Positions 50,510 through 59,810 are shown, counted from the stretch's first letter. The stretch: 64,000 nucleotides of DNA from an uncultured Prevotella sp. (GCA_905234265.1 CAJOHJ010000001.1:62001-126000), one strand, 5' to 3'. Made by a program: numbers and translations. The notes: generated from the letters alone by a model not told the origin.

Positions 50510-53500
50510 TCAGAGTCCTAAGCGCAGCGTGAGAGTGAACTGCTTAGGCATAGGAACGGCAACGCCGCCAGTGTTGAAGAACTCCGGGTCCTGGCCGTTC
50601 AGCTTTTTGTCTGCGTAGATGAGGAACAGATTGGTGGCCTGCAGTTTCAGCGAGAGATTGTTAAGCTTCATTGCGCTGACGATTGTCTTTGGGAAGTCAT
50701 ATCCTAAGGAAATTTCCTTCATGCGTATGAAGTCGCCCTTGGCGATGCGCTCCGTAGAGTAGTTGTATGCGTTGTAGGCATAGCTTAGTTCAGAATCGTT
50801 CTGGTTCTGGCGCTTGGAGGCTATGACGGGAATGTTGGTGTATTTCTCATCGCCAGGCACCATCCAGCGGTTTGCAAATTCCTTAGGCATCGACGTCAGG
50901 TCGGTGTATTCGCTCTTGAAGACGGGATCCAGCCTCACCACATTTCCAAATGAATAGGTGATGAAGACATTCAGTGAAAAGCCTTTCCAGCGGAATGTGT
51001 TGCCCAGTGAACCTACGTCTGTCGGGTCTACAGAGCCGCTGTACTCCAGGAAGCCAAGCTTCTCCTTGTCCTGTGTCTGGAAGTAGATGCCTGTAGTCGT
51101 CACGTTTCCGTCCTGGTCAAGGAACGTAGGCAGTCCTTCGTCGTTAAGGCCGCGGAAAGGTATTGAGAACAGTGCGCGCACAGGGTATCCCTCCAGTGCG
51201 AAGCCTGAACCAGATACGAGGTCGATGACTCTCTGGTTGTTTTCCAGTTCTGTCACTTCGTTGTGAGAGTGAGAGTAGATGAAATTGGTCGACCAGGTGA
51301 AGTCTTTGGTCTGTATGTTGGTCGTGGTCAGCGACAATTCTACGCCGTCAGACTTCATGCTGGCTACGTTGCCGTATTTTGCACCGCCCATCTGTGTGTT
51401 CACGATGCCTATCAGGTCATAGTTGTTGCGCTTGTACCAGTCGAACTCAAAGTTGATGCGGTTGCGCAGGAAGCCCAGCTGTATGCCTAAGTTCAGCTCG
51501 TGCTTTTTCTCGAAGGTCAGATCGCCGTTGGCACGGTCTGACTCTTGCAGTCCGCTCTCGCGTACGCCGGCAAACGGGCGCCATGGATTGTAGCTTGAAA
51601 TGACGGGCAGCGAGTTGGTAACCCACGACGGGCCGCTCTCGGCAGTCAGCGAGTAGCTGGCTTTCAGTGTAGCGTGCGTGACAGCGTTCTTGAAAGTCTT
51701 TTCAAACCATGGCTCCTCGTGGATGTTCCATGCTCCGGAGACGTTCCATGTGGGCAGCCAGCGTGCAGAGCGGCTCTTGCCGAGCTTGTTGGTGCCTTCG
51801 TAGCGTACGGTGCCGTTGACGGTGTAGCGTCCTTTCCAAGAATAGGTTGCTGTGCCGAAGAATGCTGCGCGGCGTTCATGTGAATTCTCCAGTTTGAAGT
51901 ATTGTGAGTTGTCTTCTGCACCCTTCTTGAACACCTGGTATGCGTAGTTGGCGATTTCGCCTAACGAATACTGCATGCCCCAGCCGCGGAACCAGTCGTA
52001 GGTGCGGTCAATGTGGTTGACTTCCATGCCGCCGTAGAGGTTTACGATGTGGTCTTCAGCGTAAACGTCGTTGTAGGCAGCCGTAGCGCGGAAGTCCCAT
52101 GCCGACATCTTGTTCGTAGTCTTGTTATAGATGCCTCCGTCGGGTAGAACGGATATGGGAAGTGCGTAGATGTTGTCCGGGTCCTTGTAGAGGAACGGGT
52201 TCCTGTCGCGGATTGTCGAAGTGCCCATTGCACGGTATGCCAGAGCCTGGTTGGAGTCGTCGAGAATGTGGTGGCTCTGTGTGGCTTGGTTGAATTTGAA
52301 TGCTGCAATTGCCGAGAGTTCAACCTTTTTGATGGGCTTGTACTTCAACTCGCCCTGTACGCGTGTGTCGAAGACGTCGAGGTCGATGTAGTTGCTTGAA
52401 AGCTCATGGAGAATGTTGAACGGTGCGTAGTTGCTGGTGTAGTATGTGTTCAGGTCGAGCGCTCTCGACGTGTTCAGTGCGTAGCTGTATGGGTTGATGT
52501 CGAACGAGCGGCGCACTTCACCTGTCACCACGTCGGTCTCTGCCGCCAGAGTGCCTGGTGCGTGCTGCTTGCGGTAGCTGCTGTTGGCAATCATGGTGAA
52601 GGTGAGCTTCTTCGACAGGTTGAACGTGTTGTTCAGGTTGGCTGTGTAGCGTTCCACCTTGGATTGCAGCGTCCAGCCCGGGTCGAACATTGCCGACACT
52701 GAGGCATACGTCTGCGACTTCTCCGTTCCGGTGGATATGCTGATGGAGTGGTTGTGCTGGATGTTGTTTGAGAACAGCTCGTCGAACCAGTCGGTGTTGC
52801 GGTATTCAGCCTCGCGCAGGTATTCGGCCTTGGCGGCGGCTGTATTGGCAAGTGCATACTGGCCAGTCTGCGGGTTGTACTGCTCAATCATCTGGTACAT
52901 CTTTCCGTAGACGCCGCTGGATGCTGCTGTTGCCACTTCGGCATAGTTCAGATAGCCCTTCTGCTGCATTTCCTGATAGATGGACATCTGGTCCTGCGAG
53001 TTCATGATGTTGAATGTGGAGTACGACGGCTTCAGGCGCATGGTGTACTCGCCGGTGTAGTTGATGCGTGCCTGTCCCTGCTTACCTTTCTTGGTGGTGA
53101 TGACAATCACGCCGGCCATTGCGCGCGCACCATATATAGATGTGGCCGAACCGTCCTTCAGGATGTCGAAGGTCTCGATGTCGTCGCTGTTCAGTCCGGC
53201 AATGGCGCTGGAGATAAGGGTGTTGGCATCGCCGCTGGAGAGTTCGTCGGCACTGACGTCGGTGACGTCTTCCATGATTACTCCGTCAACAACCCAGAGG
53301 GGCTTGGAGTTACCATAGATTGACGTGGCACCGCGCACGCGGATCTTCGGGGCTGTACCGAATGTGCCGCTGACGTTCTGCACGCTGACGCCTGCAGCAC
53401 GTCCTTCCAGCGAGCGCGAAATGTCGGCAACGCCGTCAATGCGTGCGCTCTCGGCGCTTATCTTCGTTGAAGAGCCTGTGAACAATCGCTTGTCAACTTT

Positions 53501-53821
53501 CTGCATACCGGTCACCACGACCTCCTGCAGTGCGGCGCTGTTCTGTAGCGTTACCGTCATGCCGTTCTTGGCGGCCACGGTAACAGTCTCCATGCCGATG
53601 TAGCTGACTGTTAACTTCTTGCCAGAAGGCACGTTGAGCGTGAACTGGCCGTTGTGGTCGGTAATGGTACCCGTCTTCGTTCCCTGAATCATGACCGACG
53701 CGCCAATCACTGGCTCGCCGTCTTCCTGAGAGACGATGGTACCCGTCACCTTTGTCTGAGCAATGGCCGTCCCTATGCATAACAGCAGGAAGACCATGAA
53801 TGCTGTCAGTCTTTTTTTCAT
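50510..53821 (-). CDS. SusC/RagA-family TonB-linked outer-membrane transporter
   Basis: 1103 residues from the Met at 53821 (MKKRLTAFMVFLLLCIGTAIAQ); a longer frame from 53965 crosses the promoter. A carboxypeptidase-regulatory-like domain (about 24-100: VTGTIVSQEDGEPVIGASVM, then TVSYIGMETVTV) is followed by the plug (EVVVTGMQKVDKR; IRVRGATSIYGNSKPLWVVDG) and a 22-strand barrel ending KQFTLTLRLGL. With SusD it imports oligomers in a TonB-dependent way. The neighbouring lipoproteins point to a peptide-like substrate, but no regulator is present to confirm. The genes susC-susD-metallohydrolase-DUF4302-BACON form one operon. Confidence 0.97.
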   Translation of the reverse strand: MKKRLTAFMVFLLLCIGTAIAQTKVTGTIVSQEDGEPVIGASVMIQGTKTGTITDHNGQFTLNVPSGKKLTVSYIGMETVTVAAKNGMTVTLQNSAALQEVVVTGMQKVDKRLFTGSSTKISAESARIDGVADISRSLEGRAAGVSVQNVSGTFGTAPKIRVRGATSIYGNSKPLWVVDGVIMEDVTDVSADELSSGDANTLISSAIAGLNSDDIETFDILKDGSATSIYGARAMAGVIVITTKKGKQGQARINYTGEYTMRLKPSYSTFNIMNSQDQMSIYQEMQQKGYLNYAEVATAASSGVYGKMYQMIEQYNPQTGQYALANTAAAKAEYLREAEYRNTDWFDELFSNNIQHNHSISISTGTEKSQTYASVSAMFDPGWTLQSKVERYTANLNNTFNLSKKLTFTMIANSSYRKQHAPGTLAAETDVVTGEVRRSFDINPYSYALNTSRALDLNTYYTSNYAPFNILHELSSNYIDLDVFDTRVQGELKYKPIKKVELSAIAAFKFNQATQSHHILDDSNQALAYRAMGTSTIRDRNPFLYKDPDNIYALPISVLPDGGIYNKTTNKMSAWDFRATAAYNDVYAEDHIVNLYGGMEVNHIDRTYDWFRGWGMQYSLGEIANYAYQVFKKGAEDNSQYFKLENSHERRAAFFGTATYSWKGRYTVNGTVRYEGTNKLGKSRSARWLPTWNVSGAWNIHEEPWFEKTFKNAVTHATLKASYSLTAESGPSWVTNSLPVISSYNPWRPFAGVRESGLQESDRANGDLTFEKKHELNLGIQLGFLRNRINFEFDWYKRNNYDLIGIVNTQMGGAKYGNVASMKSDGVELSLTTTNIQTKDFTWSTNFIYSHSHNEVTELENNQRVIDLVSGSGFALEGYPVRALFSIPFRGLNDEGLPTFLDQDGNVTTTGIYFQTQDKEKLGFLEYSGSVDPTDVGSLGNTFRWKGFSLNVFITYSFGNVVRLDPVFKSEYTDLTSMPKEFANRWMVPGDEKYTNIPVIASKRQNQNDSELSYAYNAYNYSTERIAKGDFIRMKEISLGYDFPKTIVSAMKLNNLSLKLQATNLFLIYADKKLNGQDPEFFNTGGVAVPMPKQFTLTLRLGL

Positions 53822-53934
53822 GTTTTCTCTCAAAATATTATATTTAGCTTGTTGTTTATGCCTGAATATGCTTTTCCGGCAGTCTCTTCTGCCTGTTTTG
53901 TTCACATTTGTCTGCAAAAAACGAAAAATCTCGG

Positions 53935-53942
53935 CAAAGGTA
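53935..53942 (-). promoter_or_regulatory. SusCD operon promoter (-7 box TACCTTTG)
   Basis: TACCTTTG on the minus strand, ~114 bases upstream of the SusC start. The leader is long and could carry post-transcriptional control. No clear -33 TTTG. Confidence 0.6.
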
Positions 53943-54059
53943 ATGCTTAATATTTTAAAAAACAAGGAAAATTTTCAAAATTGCACATTTTTATGCAATT
54001 TCCTTAACATTTTGAGGTTTTTGGGGCAGTAAACTTTCTGTTTTTGTAATCATGGGGCA

Positions 54060-54167
54060 GATTATCTCTGCGACTTACAAAATTATCTCTGCGACTTACA
54101 AAATTATCTCTGCATGTTACGAAAATATCTCTGCATGTTACGAAATTATCTTACGCAGATAATTTTG
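54060..54167. repeat. 21-base-period TTATCTCTGC repeat array (array 5)
   Basis: Five units in the opposite orientation to arrays 2-4: ATTATCTCTGC then GACTTACAAA (twice) or ATGTTACGAA (twice), closing with a TTATCT/AGATAA inverted pair. It lies upstream of the SusC promoter. Confidence 0.9.
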
Positions 54168-54217
54168 CGGCATAGCAACTCAAGGAGCTGATTGCAATAA
54201 TTTCACATATAACTTAC

Positions 54218-54275
54218 GATTAATCCATGAAAAATTTGTGATTAATTCATGTCCCATTCATGGTAATTCATGTTA
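54218..54275. repeat. Imperfect ATTAATTCATG repeats
   Basis: ATTAATCCATGA, ATTAATTCATG, CATTCATGG and AATTCATG follow each other immediately after the stop of the GT14-like gene. A short local repeat family. Confidence 0.6.
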
Positions 54276-54277
54276 AA

Positions 54278-55204
54278 CTATAAGCAAGCCTGCTCTTCCG
54301 CCTGGCGGTGCCGGTCAATCATGTCGAGCAGCGTGCTGCTCTCGGCAGTTGTGACCTTGCGGCAGAACATCTTGCCGCTGTCGATGAGTGTCTGGAAGTC
54401 GGCAGCCGTGAATACCTTCGTGCCGTGTGCATAGTCGACGTAGTGCAGTGGTGTCACCGACTCCATGCCGCGGAAGGGACCGTCTACGATGATTGCGCGG
54501 CTGGCAAACTCGGAGTGTGCCGTGATGGTCTGTATGAACGTCTCGTCGGGGCCGTGGCCGTCGTGGAAATAGCGCACGTATTCCGGTTTCTCGTCCCAGT
54601 ATTTCAGTGCCAGCTGCGCCAAGTCGGGCGTTATTGCCCAGTTCATGGAACCCTTGTACAGCACGTATTCGCTGCCGTCGGCCCTGAAGCGCAGCGGCTT
54701 GCGGAAGCCCAGCGCCCACAGCATCTTGCGCAGTGCCACGCGGAACTTGCTCTTCATGCTGCCATACTTCCACGGCTTGTAGTTCAGCGGGCGGTGCTGG
54801 CGGTAGATGTCGGCTTGGCTGCCCTGGTGTTCCATGCATTGCGTGACAATTATTTCGCGTCCCTGTGCGTCGGCGAAGAACTTGCTGATGCGGCTGTTGC
54901 TCCACAGCGGATAGTCCAGTCCGCTGAGCATCACGAAGTAGTCGCCTTCCTGCGGAGCGTGCAGTTCAAGGGCCTTGCGGATCATCCGCATCTGGCAGTC
55001 CACGTGGCAGATGCTGCCCCACATCACCTTTACGCGCTCCTGGATGAAGCAGACGTCGGATCTGCCGCCGAGCAGCTGTTCGAAGGGCGTGATGTCTGTC
55101 TTTCCGTCTATGTGGACCACGAAGCGCGAGCCGCCGGGCAGGCTGCCGATCAGTCTGCTCAGGTGTCGGGGGTCGTTATGTGCGGCTATCAGGAATGTAA
55201 GCAT
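54278..55204 (-). CDS. Branch-type (GT14-like) N-acetylglucosaminyl/xylosyltransferase family protein
   Basis: 308 residues from the Met at 55204 (MLTFLIAAHNDPRHLSRLI); a longer frame from 55318 overlaps the preceding spacer and gene end. The fold follows core-2/I-branching beta-1,6-GlcNAc transferases (Branch family): VVHIDGKTDI, a conserved WGSICHVDCQMRMIRKAL, YFVMLSGLDYPLWSN and a late GPDETFIQTI in which DE is the catalytic pair region. It likely adds a sugar branch to a surface polysaccharide or glycan. It follows the GT2 gene by 28 bases. Confidence 0.88.
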   Translation of the reverse strand: MLTFLIAAHNDPRHLSRLIGSLPGGSRFVVHIDGKTDITPFEQLLGGRSDVCFIQERVKVMWGSICHVDCQMRMIRKALELHAPQEGDYFVMLSGLDYPLWSNSRISKFFADAQGREIIVTQCMEHQGSQADIYRQHRPLNYKPWKYGSMKSKFRVALRKMLWALGFRKPLRFRADGSEYVLYKGSMNWAITPDLAQLALKYWDEKPEYVRYFHDGHGPDETFIQTITAHSEFASRAIIVDGPFRGMESVTPLHYVDYAHGTKVFTAADFQTLIDSGKMFCRKVTTAESSTLLDMIDRHRQAEEQACL

Positions 55205-55232
55205 GGTCTTTTGGGGGATGATGTGGCGGATG

Positions 55233-56153
55233 TCAGCATCCGGAAACTTGCCTGGCCAGACGTCGCTTGTAGTAGCTGATGACGATGTATGCAATGCGCG
55301 GCGGCAGCAGGTATGCAATGCGGTCGGTCAGTGGGATGGGCTTGCGCCAGACGCGCAGGCCGCGGTAATACTTGCTGCGCACGTCGAATTGCCGCTGGTC
55401 GATGAGCCGTTCGTAGCTTTTCAGCTGGTGCCATGTGTACCAAGGCTCGAAATCGTCCCAGCGCGCCTTGAGGATGTGCCGCAGGTGGGCGTCGTAGGCC
55501 TGCTCGTATTCCAGTGTGGCTGTGAAGGGGGCTGAGATGCCCTGGTTGTAGACGTAGTTGACAGTGCCGTTGCACACCACGCGCGGCTTTTTCATCAGAA
55601 ACGTCATGTGGAACAGCAGGTCTTCGCCCATGACTATGTCGCGCGGCGTCTCAAGACATCCGTCGAGCATGCTGCGGCGGTAAAGCACACCTGCGTTTGG
55701 CGGAAACGACATCCGCGAGGACAGGAAGTCGCAGATGATGTCGTCGGCGTCTATTTCGCCGCGCCGGCCGCTGTCGAAAATCCTGCCGTGCTGGTTGCGG
55801 AACGGGGCAATCACTTCGTCGGCACCGGTTTCCACGGCAGTCCGGTAGGCATCGGCAATGGCATGCGGAAGAAGCTCGTCGTCGGAGTCGCAGAACATTA
55901 CGAAGTCGCCTTGTGCTGCCTTCACGCCTTCCCGTCGGGCTGCAGTGACGCCGCCGTTGGCGGTGTGGATGACGCGCAGCCGTGGGTCTTCAGCGGCAAC
56001 TGCATCGCAGACTGCCCCGGAGCCGTCGGTAGAACCGTCGTCGACGGCAACAACCTCGTAGTCGGCGAACTCCTGGCTGAGAGCCATTTGCAGGCACCGG
56101 CCTACGTAGTCGTGCTTGTTGTATACTGGTATGATGATGGAGCAGGTGGCCAT
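55233..56153 (-). CDS. Family 2 glycosyltransferase
   Basis: 306 residues. Canonical GT2 start SIIIPVYNKHDYVGRCLQ, then VVAVDDGSTDGSG, TANGGVTAARREGVKAA and the DxD-type FCDSDDELLP. The C-terminal third has an amphipathic, basic region (YYKRRLARQVSGC) likely to touch the membrane. It is co-oriented with a PatB/MalY gene (76 bases upstream) and the Branch-type transferase. The transferred sugar cannot be read. Confidence 0.93.
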   Translation of the reverse strand: MATCSIIIPVYNKHDYVGRCLQMALSQEFADYEVVAVDDGSTDGSGAVCDAVAAEDPRLRVIHTANGGVTAARREGVKAAQGDFVMFCDSDDELLPHAIADAYRTAVETGADEVIAPFRNQHGRIFDSGRRGEIDADDIICDFLSSRMSFPPNAGVLYRRSMLDGCLETPRDIVMGEDLLFHMTFLMKKPRVVCNGTVNYVYNQGISAPFTATLEYEQAYDAHLRHILKARWDDFEPWYTWHQLKSYERLIDQRQFDVRSKYYRGLRVWRKPIPLTDRIAYLLPPRIAYIVISYYKRRLARQVSGC

Positions 56154-56229
56154 TTGCTGTCTTCCGTTTACTGTTTGCCGTGAGCGGTATGTTGTCAGGG
56201 GTTTGCCGTCCGTTGCCTGGGATTTGCAA

Positions 56230-57408
56230 CTATTTGGCTTCGCAGGCCTTTATGCGTTTCAGGGCTTCCTGGAGCAGGCTTCGCGGACACGCCAGATTAA
56301 TGCGCAGAAATCCCTTGCCGCTTTCCCTGCCGTACATGGTGCCTGGGTTCAGCCACACGCGGGCCTCCGTCAGCAGGCGGTTACAGTAGCTTCCTACGTC
56401 GTGCGTCGCGCTGCTCACGTCAACCCATGCAAGATATGTTCCCTCAAGCGGCATGACGCGCCATGCAGGAATATCGCTCTGACAGAAAGAGCGGAGGGTC
56501 TGATAGTTGCCCCAGATGTATTCGTTCACCTCGTCCAGCCAGTCTTCGCTGTCGTTGTAGGCGGCTTTCAGAGCTACAGGGGCAAATGGGTTGATGTCGC
56601 AGACTTCGTTGATGTTCACAGCCCGGTTGATGCGTCGGCGCGTGGCGTGGTCGGCACAGATGATGTTGGCAACCTGCAGGCCTGCAATGTTGAACGCCTT
56701 GGAAGGGGAGTTAAGCACTATCGCGCTTTCGTCGACGGTCTGCATAGGCACGAAAGTCTGTCCCGGCATCGTCAGTTCGCAGTGGATTTCGTCGGAAACG
56801 ATGCTCACGGAGTGCTTTTTGCAGATGTCGGCCATGCGCTGCAGCTCGTCGCGGTGCCAGACGCGCCCGGTGGGGTTGTGTGGATTGCACAGCAGGAACA
56901 CGGTGGTCTTCTCGTTGGCGCATTGCTGCTCGAAGTCGTCCCAGTCGACACGGAAAATGCCGTCGCCGTCGGCCTTGAGAATGCTTTCTGCCACCACGCA
57001 TCCGTTATTCTTGATGCTGGAGAAGAAACAGTTGTAGTCGGGCGACAGCATCAGCACGTTCTCGCCGGGAAGCGTCAGTGCCTTGATGGCACACGACACG
57101 GCAGGCACAACACCTGTAGTATAAATTATATGTTCGCGCGCGATAGTCCAGCCATGCCTGCGCTGGAACCAGCCAGTGACGGCGTCGTAGTATCTGTCGT
57201 CAACATAGGCATAGCCGAACACGGGATGGGCGGCACGCTTCTGCACGGCCTTCTGTATGGCAGGCGCAACGGCAAAGTCCATGTCAGCAACCCACAGGGG
57301 AATGATGTCACTGCCGCCGTCCGCTGGCGCACCGGCAGGCGCAGGCTCGTCCCATTTCACGCTGCCTGTGCCGCGCCGCTCAATAAGCTCGTCGAAATTG
57401 TATTTCAT
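56230..57408 (-). CDS. PatB/MalY-type PLP-dependent cystathionine beta-lyase
   Basis: 392 residues, the normal length. PLP fold type I: IIPLWVADMDFAVAPAIQKAV at the start, YTTGVVPAVS, CNPHNPTGRVW with the conserved Asn/Pro loop, SDEIHCELTMPG with the PLP Asp, and NSPSKAFNIAGLQ with the Schiff-base Lys. Such enzymes cleave cystathionine or cysteine conjugates to pyruvate, ammonia and a thiol. The gene follows the DUF3737 gene by four bases. Confidence 0.94.
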   Translation of the reverse strand: MKYNFDELIERRGTGSVKWDEPAPAGAPADGGSDIIPLWVADMDFAVAPAIQKAVQKRAAHPVFGYAYVDDRYYDAVTGWFQRRHGWTIAREHIIYTTGVVPAVSCAIKALTLPGENVLMLSPDYNCFFSSIKNNGCVVAESILKADGDGIFRVDWDDFEQQCANEKTTVFLLCNPHNPTGRVWHRDELQRMADICKKHSVSIVSDEIHCELTMPGQTFVPMQTVDESAIVLNSPSKAFNIAGLQVANIICADHATRRRINRAVNINEVCDINPFAPVALKAAYNDSEDWLDEVNEYIWGNYQTLRSFCQSDIPAWRVMPLEGTYLAWVDVSSATHDVGSYCNRLLTEARVWLNPGTMYGRESGKGFLRINLACPRSLLQEALKRIKACEAK

Positions 57409-57412
57409 AGTC

Positions 57413-58258
57413 TTATTTTCTCACTTCGATTACGCAGTCTGCCGGCTGTCGCACGTTCTCGTCGAGGGTAATGCTGCCTATGCTGTCGGCAACGATGTGT
57501 CCGCTGGTGGGATTCTTGATGTTCTCGATGTGTCCCTTGATGTCGGCATTTACGGTTGAATACTCAAACACGCGGTCGCATGAGGGGTCGAAGCTACAGT
57601 TTTCAAGGACAAGGTTTTGTGCGTAGCAAAGCAGCTGTTCTCCATTCAGGCGGCAGTTTACCAGCCTGACGTTCTTGGAATGCCATGCCAGATATTCGCC
57701 ATCCAGCTCAGAGTCGTAGATAGTTACGTCCTCGCACTCCCAGAAGGAGTCCTTGGTAAGGATTTTGGCATTATGGATTTCTACATTCTTGCAGTATTGG
57801 AAAACATATTTAGCATCGCTCTCCAGACCGTCGACGTAGATGTTTTTGGAAAGCATGAAAGGATATGTACCTCCATGCAGGCGCACGTTTTTCAGCTTCA
57901 GCCCGTCGATTTTCCAGAAAGTCTCGTCGGCATCGCATATCTTTACGTCCTCCAGTTCCACGTTCCGCATTTCGCGGAAGAACTTCGGACCGTCTATCCT
58001 GCAGCGGCGCATCACCAGGTCGTTGGTATACCATATTGCAGAGCGCGACCCCTCGGCAAAGTAGCAGTCTTCAATCAGCGCACCGTCGACATGCCACCAC
58101 GGATACTTGCCGTAGAAGCGGCTACCATGGCACTCAATGTTGCGGCACTGCTTAATGCCGCTCTCGCCGTCGGTGATAATGATGTTTTCCAGCTGCAAGT
58201 CATGCTGTGCAAACAGAGGGCGCTCGCCTCCGAATTCCTTGTCTTTTACAGTTGTCAT
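57413..58258 (-). CDS. DUF3737 family right-handed beta-helix protein
   Basis: 281 residues. Short repeating turns with internal Asn/Cys ladders (FYGKYPWWHVDGALIEDCYF; VELEDVKICDADETFWKIDG; VTIYDSELDGEYLAWHSKNVRLVNCRLNGE overall) match the DUF3737 family, small cytoplasmic beta-helix proteins widespread in gut bacteria and of unknown function. No signal peptide. It heads an operon with PatB and two glycosyltransferases and has a promoter at 58317-58324. Confidence 0.88.
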   Translation of the reverse strand: MTTVKDKEFGGERPLFAQHDLQLENIIITDGESGIKQCRNIECHGSRFYGKYPWWHVDGALIEDCYFAEGSRSAIWYTNDLVMRRCRIDGPKFFREMRNVELEDVKICDADETFWKIDGLKLKNVRLHGGTYPFMLSKNIYVDGLESDAKYVFQYCKNVEIHNAKILTKDSFWECEDVTIYDSELDGEYLAWHSKNVRLVNCRLNGEQLLCYAQNLVLENCSFDPSCDRVFEYSTVNADIKGHIENIKNPTSGHIVADSIGSITLDENVRQPADCVIEVRK

Positions 58259-58316
58259 GTTGCTGTAAGGTATCTTAAAGAAATCTTATTATTTAATAAA
58301 GGGTTAAAAAACTTTG

Positions 58317-58324
58317 CAAAGATA
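58317..58324 (-). promoter_or_regulatory. Promoter of the DUF3737-PatB operon (-7 box TATCTTTG)
   Basis: TATCTTTG on the minus strand, 58 bases upstream of the DUF3737 start, divergent from and 14 bases away from the miaB box. Confidence 0.6.
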
Positions 58325-58338
58325 CGGAAAATAATCCT

Positions 58339-58346
58339 TAACTTTG
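58339..58346 (+). promoter_or_regulatory. miaB promoter (-7 box TAACTTTG)
   Basis: TAACTTTG, 21 bases before the chosen ATG at 58368. A TTG at 58344 lies inside it and is not the start. Confidence 0.6.
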
Positions 58347-58367
58347 CGTTTCGAAAATATAATTATT

Positions 58368-59807
58368 ATGAAAAAACTCTATATAGAGACTTACGGCTGT
58401 CAGATGAATGTTGCCGATTCTGAGGTTGTTGCCTCCGTGATGCAGATGGCTGGCTACGAGACAACCGACACCATTGACGACGCAGATGCTGTTTTCCTTA
58501 ATACCTGCTCAGTGCGCGACAACGCTGAGCAGAAAATCTACCACCGTCTTGAAGCCCTTGCCGCCATTCGCCGTCAGCGGCAGGCATCGTCCACCACCCA
58601 TCACCCGTCATCGCTCATCATCGGCGTCTTGGGCTGCATGGCAGAGCGCGTGAAGGACGATTTGCTGGAGAATCATCACTGCGACCTGGTGGCAGGCCCC
58701 GATGCCTATCTCTCCCTGCCAGACCTGATAGCGCAGGCCGAGACGGGACACAAGGCAATGAATATAGAGTTGTCAACCAGCGAAACCTACCGCGACATTG
58801 TGCCACAGCGCCTGCACGGTGCCAAGATAGGCGGCTTCGTAAGCATTATGCGCGGCTGCAATAACTTCTGCCACTACTGCATAGTGCCATATACCCGTGG
58901 CCGTGAGCGCAGCCGCGACCTGGAGAGCATTCTCACCGAGGTGCGCGACCTCCGCGACCGTGGCTTCAAGGAAGTTACGCTGCTGGGGCAGAATGTAAAT
59001 TCGTACAGTGCAGAGCTTGGAATTGAGAATGGAGAATTGAGAATTGAGAATGGAGCATTTGCGATAAGCGCAGCCTCAACGGCGGCAGCAAACTCTCCAC
59101 TCTCCACTCTAAACTCTAAACTAATAAAATTCCCCGACCTGTTGCGCCGCGTCGCAGAGGAAGTCCCGGAGATGCGCGTGCGCTTCACGACGTCGCACCC
59201 CAAGGATATGAGCGACGAGACGCTTCGCGTCATTGCCGACATGCCGAATGTCTGCAAGCATATACACCTGCCTGTGCAGAGTGGCAGCAACAGAATACTG
59301 AAGCTGATGAATCGCAAGTATACCCGTGAGTGGTATCTTGACCGTGTAGCAGCTATCCGGCGTATCGTGCCAGACTGCGGACTGTCAACCGACATCTTTG
59401 TGGGCTATCATTCAGAGACGGAGGAAGATCACCAGCTGTCGCTGTCGCTGATGCGCGAGGTACAGTACGATTCCGCATTCATGTTTAAATACAGCGAGCG
59501 TCCCGGCACGTACGCATCGCAGCATTTGCCCGACGATGTGCCAGAGGAAGTGAAGATACGCCGTCTGAACGAGCTTATCCAACTGCAGACCGAGATGTCT
59601 GCCCTTCAGAACAAGAAAGACGAAGGCCGCGAGTTCGACGTCCTGCTTGAGAGCTTCTCGAAGCGCAGCCGCGAGCAGCTCATGGGCCGCACGGAGCAGA
59701 ACAAGGCGGTAGTCGTAGACAAGGGTTCGCACCACATTGGCGAAACCGTCCGCGTGCGCATCACCGGAAGCACCAGCGCAACCCTCTTTGGTGAAATAGT
59801 TTTGTAG
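58368..59807 (+). CDS. miaB: tRNA-2-methylthio-N6-dimethylallyladenosine synthase
   Basis: 479 residues from the ATG at 58368 (MKKLYIETYGCQMN). The N-terminal UPF0004 cluster Cys are 11, 47 and 90 (GVLGCMAER); the radical-SAM cluster is CNNFCHYC (164, 168, 171). KFTTSHP-like RFTTSHPKDMSD and a C-terminal TRAM domain are present. Two hydrophilic stretches are absent from relatives as I remember them: about 74-83 (SSTTHHPSSL) and about 218-252. Both are coded by tandem DNA repeats found between other genes. MiaB adds the 2-methylthio group at A37 of tRNAs. It leads an operon with two LTA-synthase-like genes. Confidence 0.96.
   Translation: MKKLYIETYGCQMNVADSEVVASVMQMAGYETTDTIDDADAVFLNTCSVRDNAEQKIYHRLEALAAIRRQRQASSTTHHPSSLIIGVLGCMAERVKDDLLENHHCDLVAGPDAYLSLPDLIAQAETGHKAMNIELSTSETYRDIVPQRLHGAKIGGFVSIMRGCNNFCHYCIVPYTRGRERSRDLESILTEVRDLRDRGFKEVTLLGQNVNSYSAELGIENGELRIENGAFAISAASTAAANSPLSTLNSKLIKFPDLLRRVAEEVPEMRVRFTTSHPKDMSDETLRVIADMPNVCKHIHLPVQSGSNRILKLMNRKYTREWYLDRVAAIRRIVPDCGLSTDIFVGYHSETEEDHQLSLSLMREVQYDSAFMFKYSERPGTYASQHLPDDVPEEVKIRRLNELIQLQTEMSALQNKKDEGREFDVLLESFSKRSREQLMGRTEQNKAVVVDKGSHHIGETVRVRITGSTSATLFGEIVL
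58587..58620. repeat. CACCCATCACC-type tandem repeat inside miaB
   Basis: Imperfect units of ACCACCCATCACCCGTCATC type, in frame, just before the third Cys of the first cluster. Related in style to the CCAACACCC units inside pnuT. Confidence 0.55.
59020..59122. repeat. In-frame GAGAATTGA inverted repeat inside miaB
   Basis: The left arm (59020-59055) is a tandem run of GAATTGAGAATGGA units. The right arm (59091-59122) is built of ACTCTCCACTCTAAACTCT units, its rough reverse complement. A ~35-base middle reads through in frame. It is the same repeat family as the rpsI-rpsB spacer. Confidence 0.8.
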
Positions 59808-59810
59808 AGT

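Larger units (their letters stand above)
53822..54277. other. 456-base spacer upstream of the SusC gene
   Basis: It holds, in order, the SusC promoter (53935-53942), an AT-rich stretch, repeat array 5 (54060-54167) and imperfect ATTAATTCATG repeats (54218-54275). No gene or RNA was recognised. No sigma/anti-sigma or hybrid regulator gene adjoins the SusCD operon. Confidence 0.7.
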
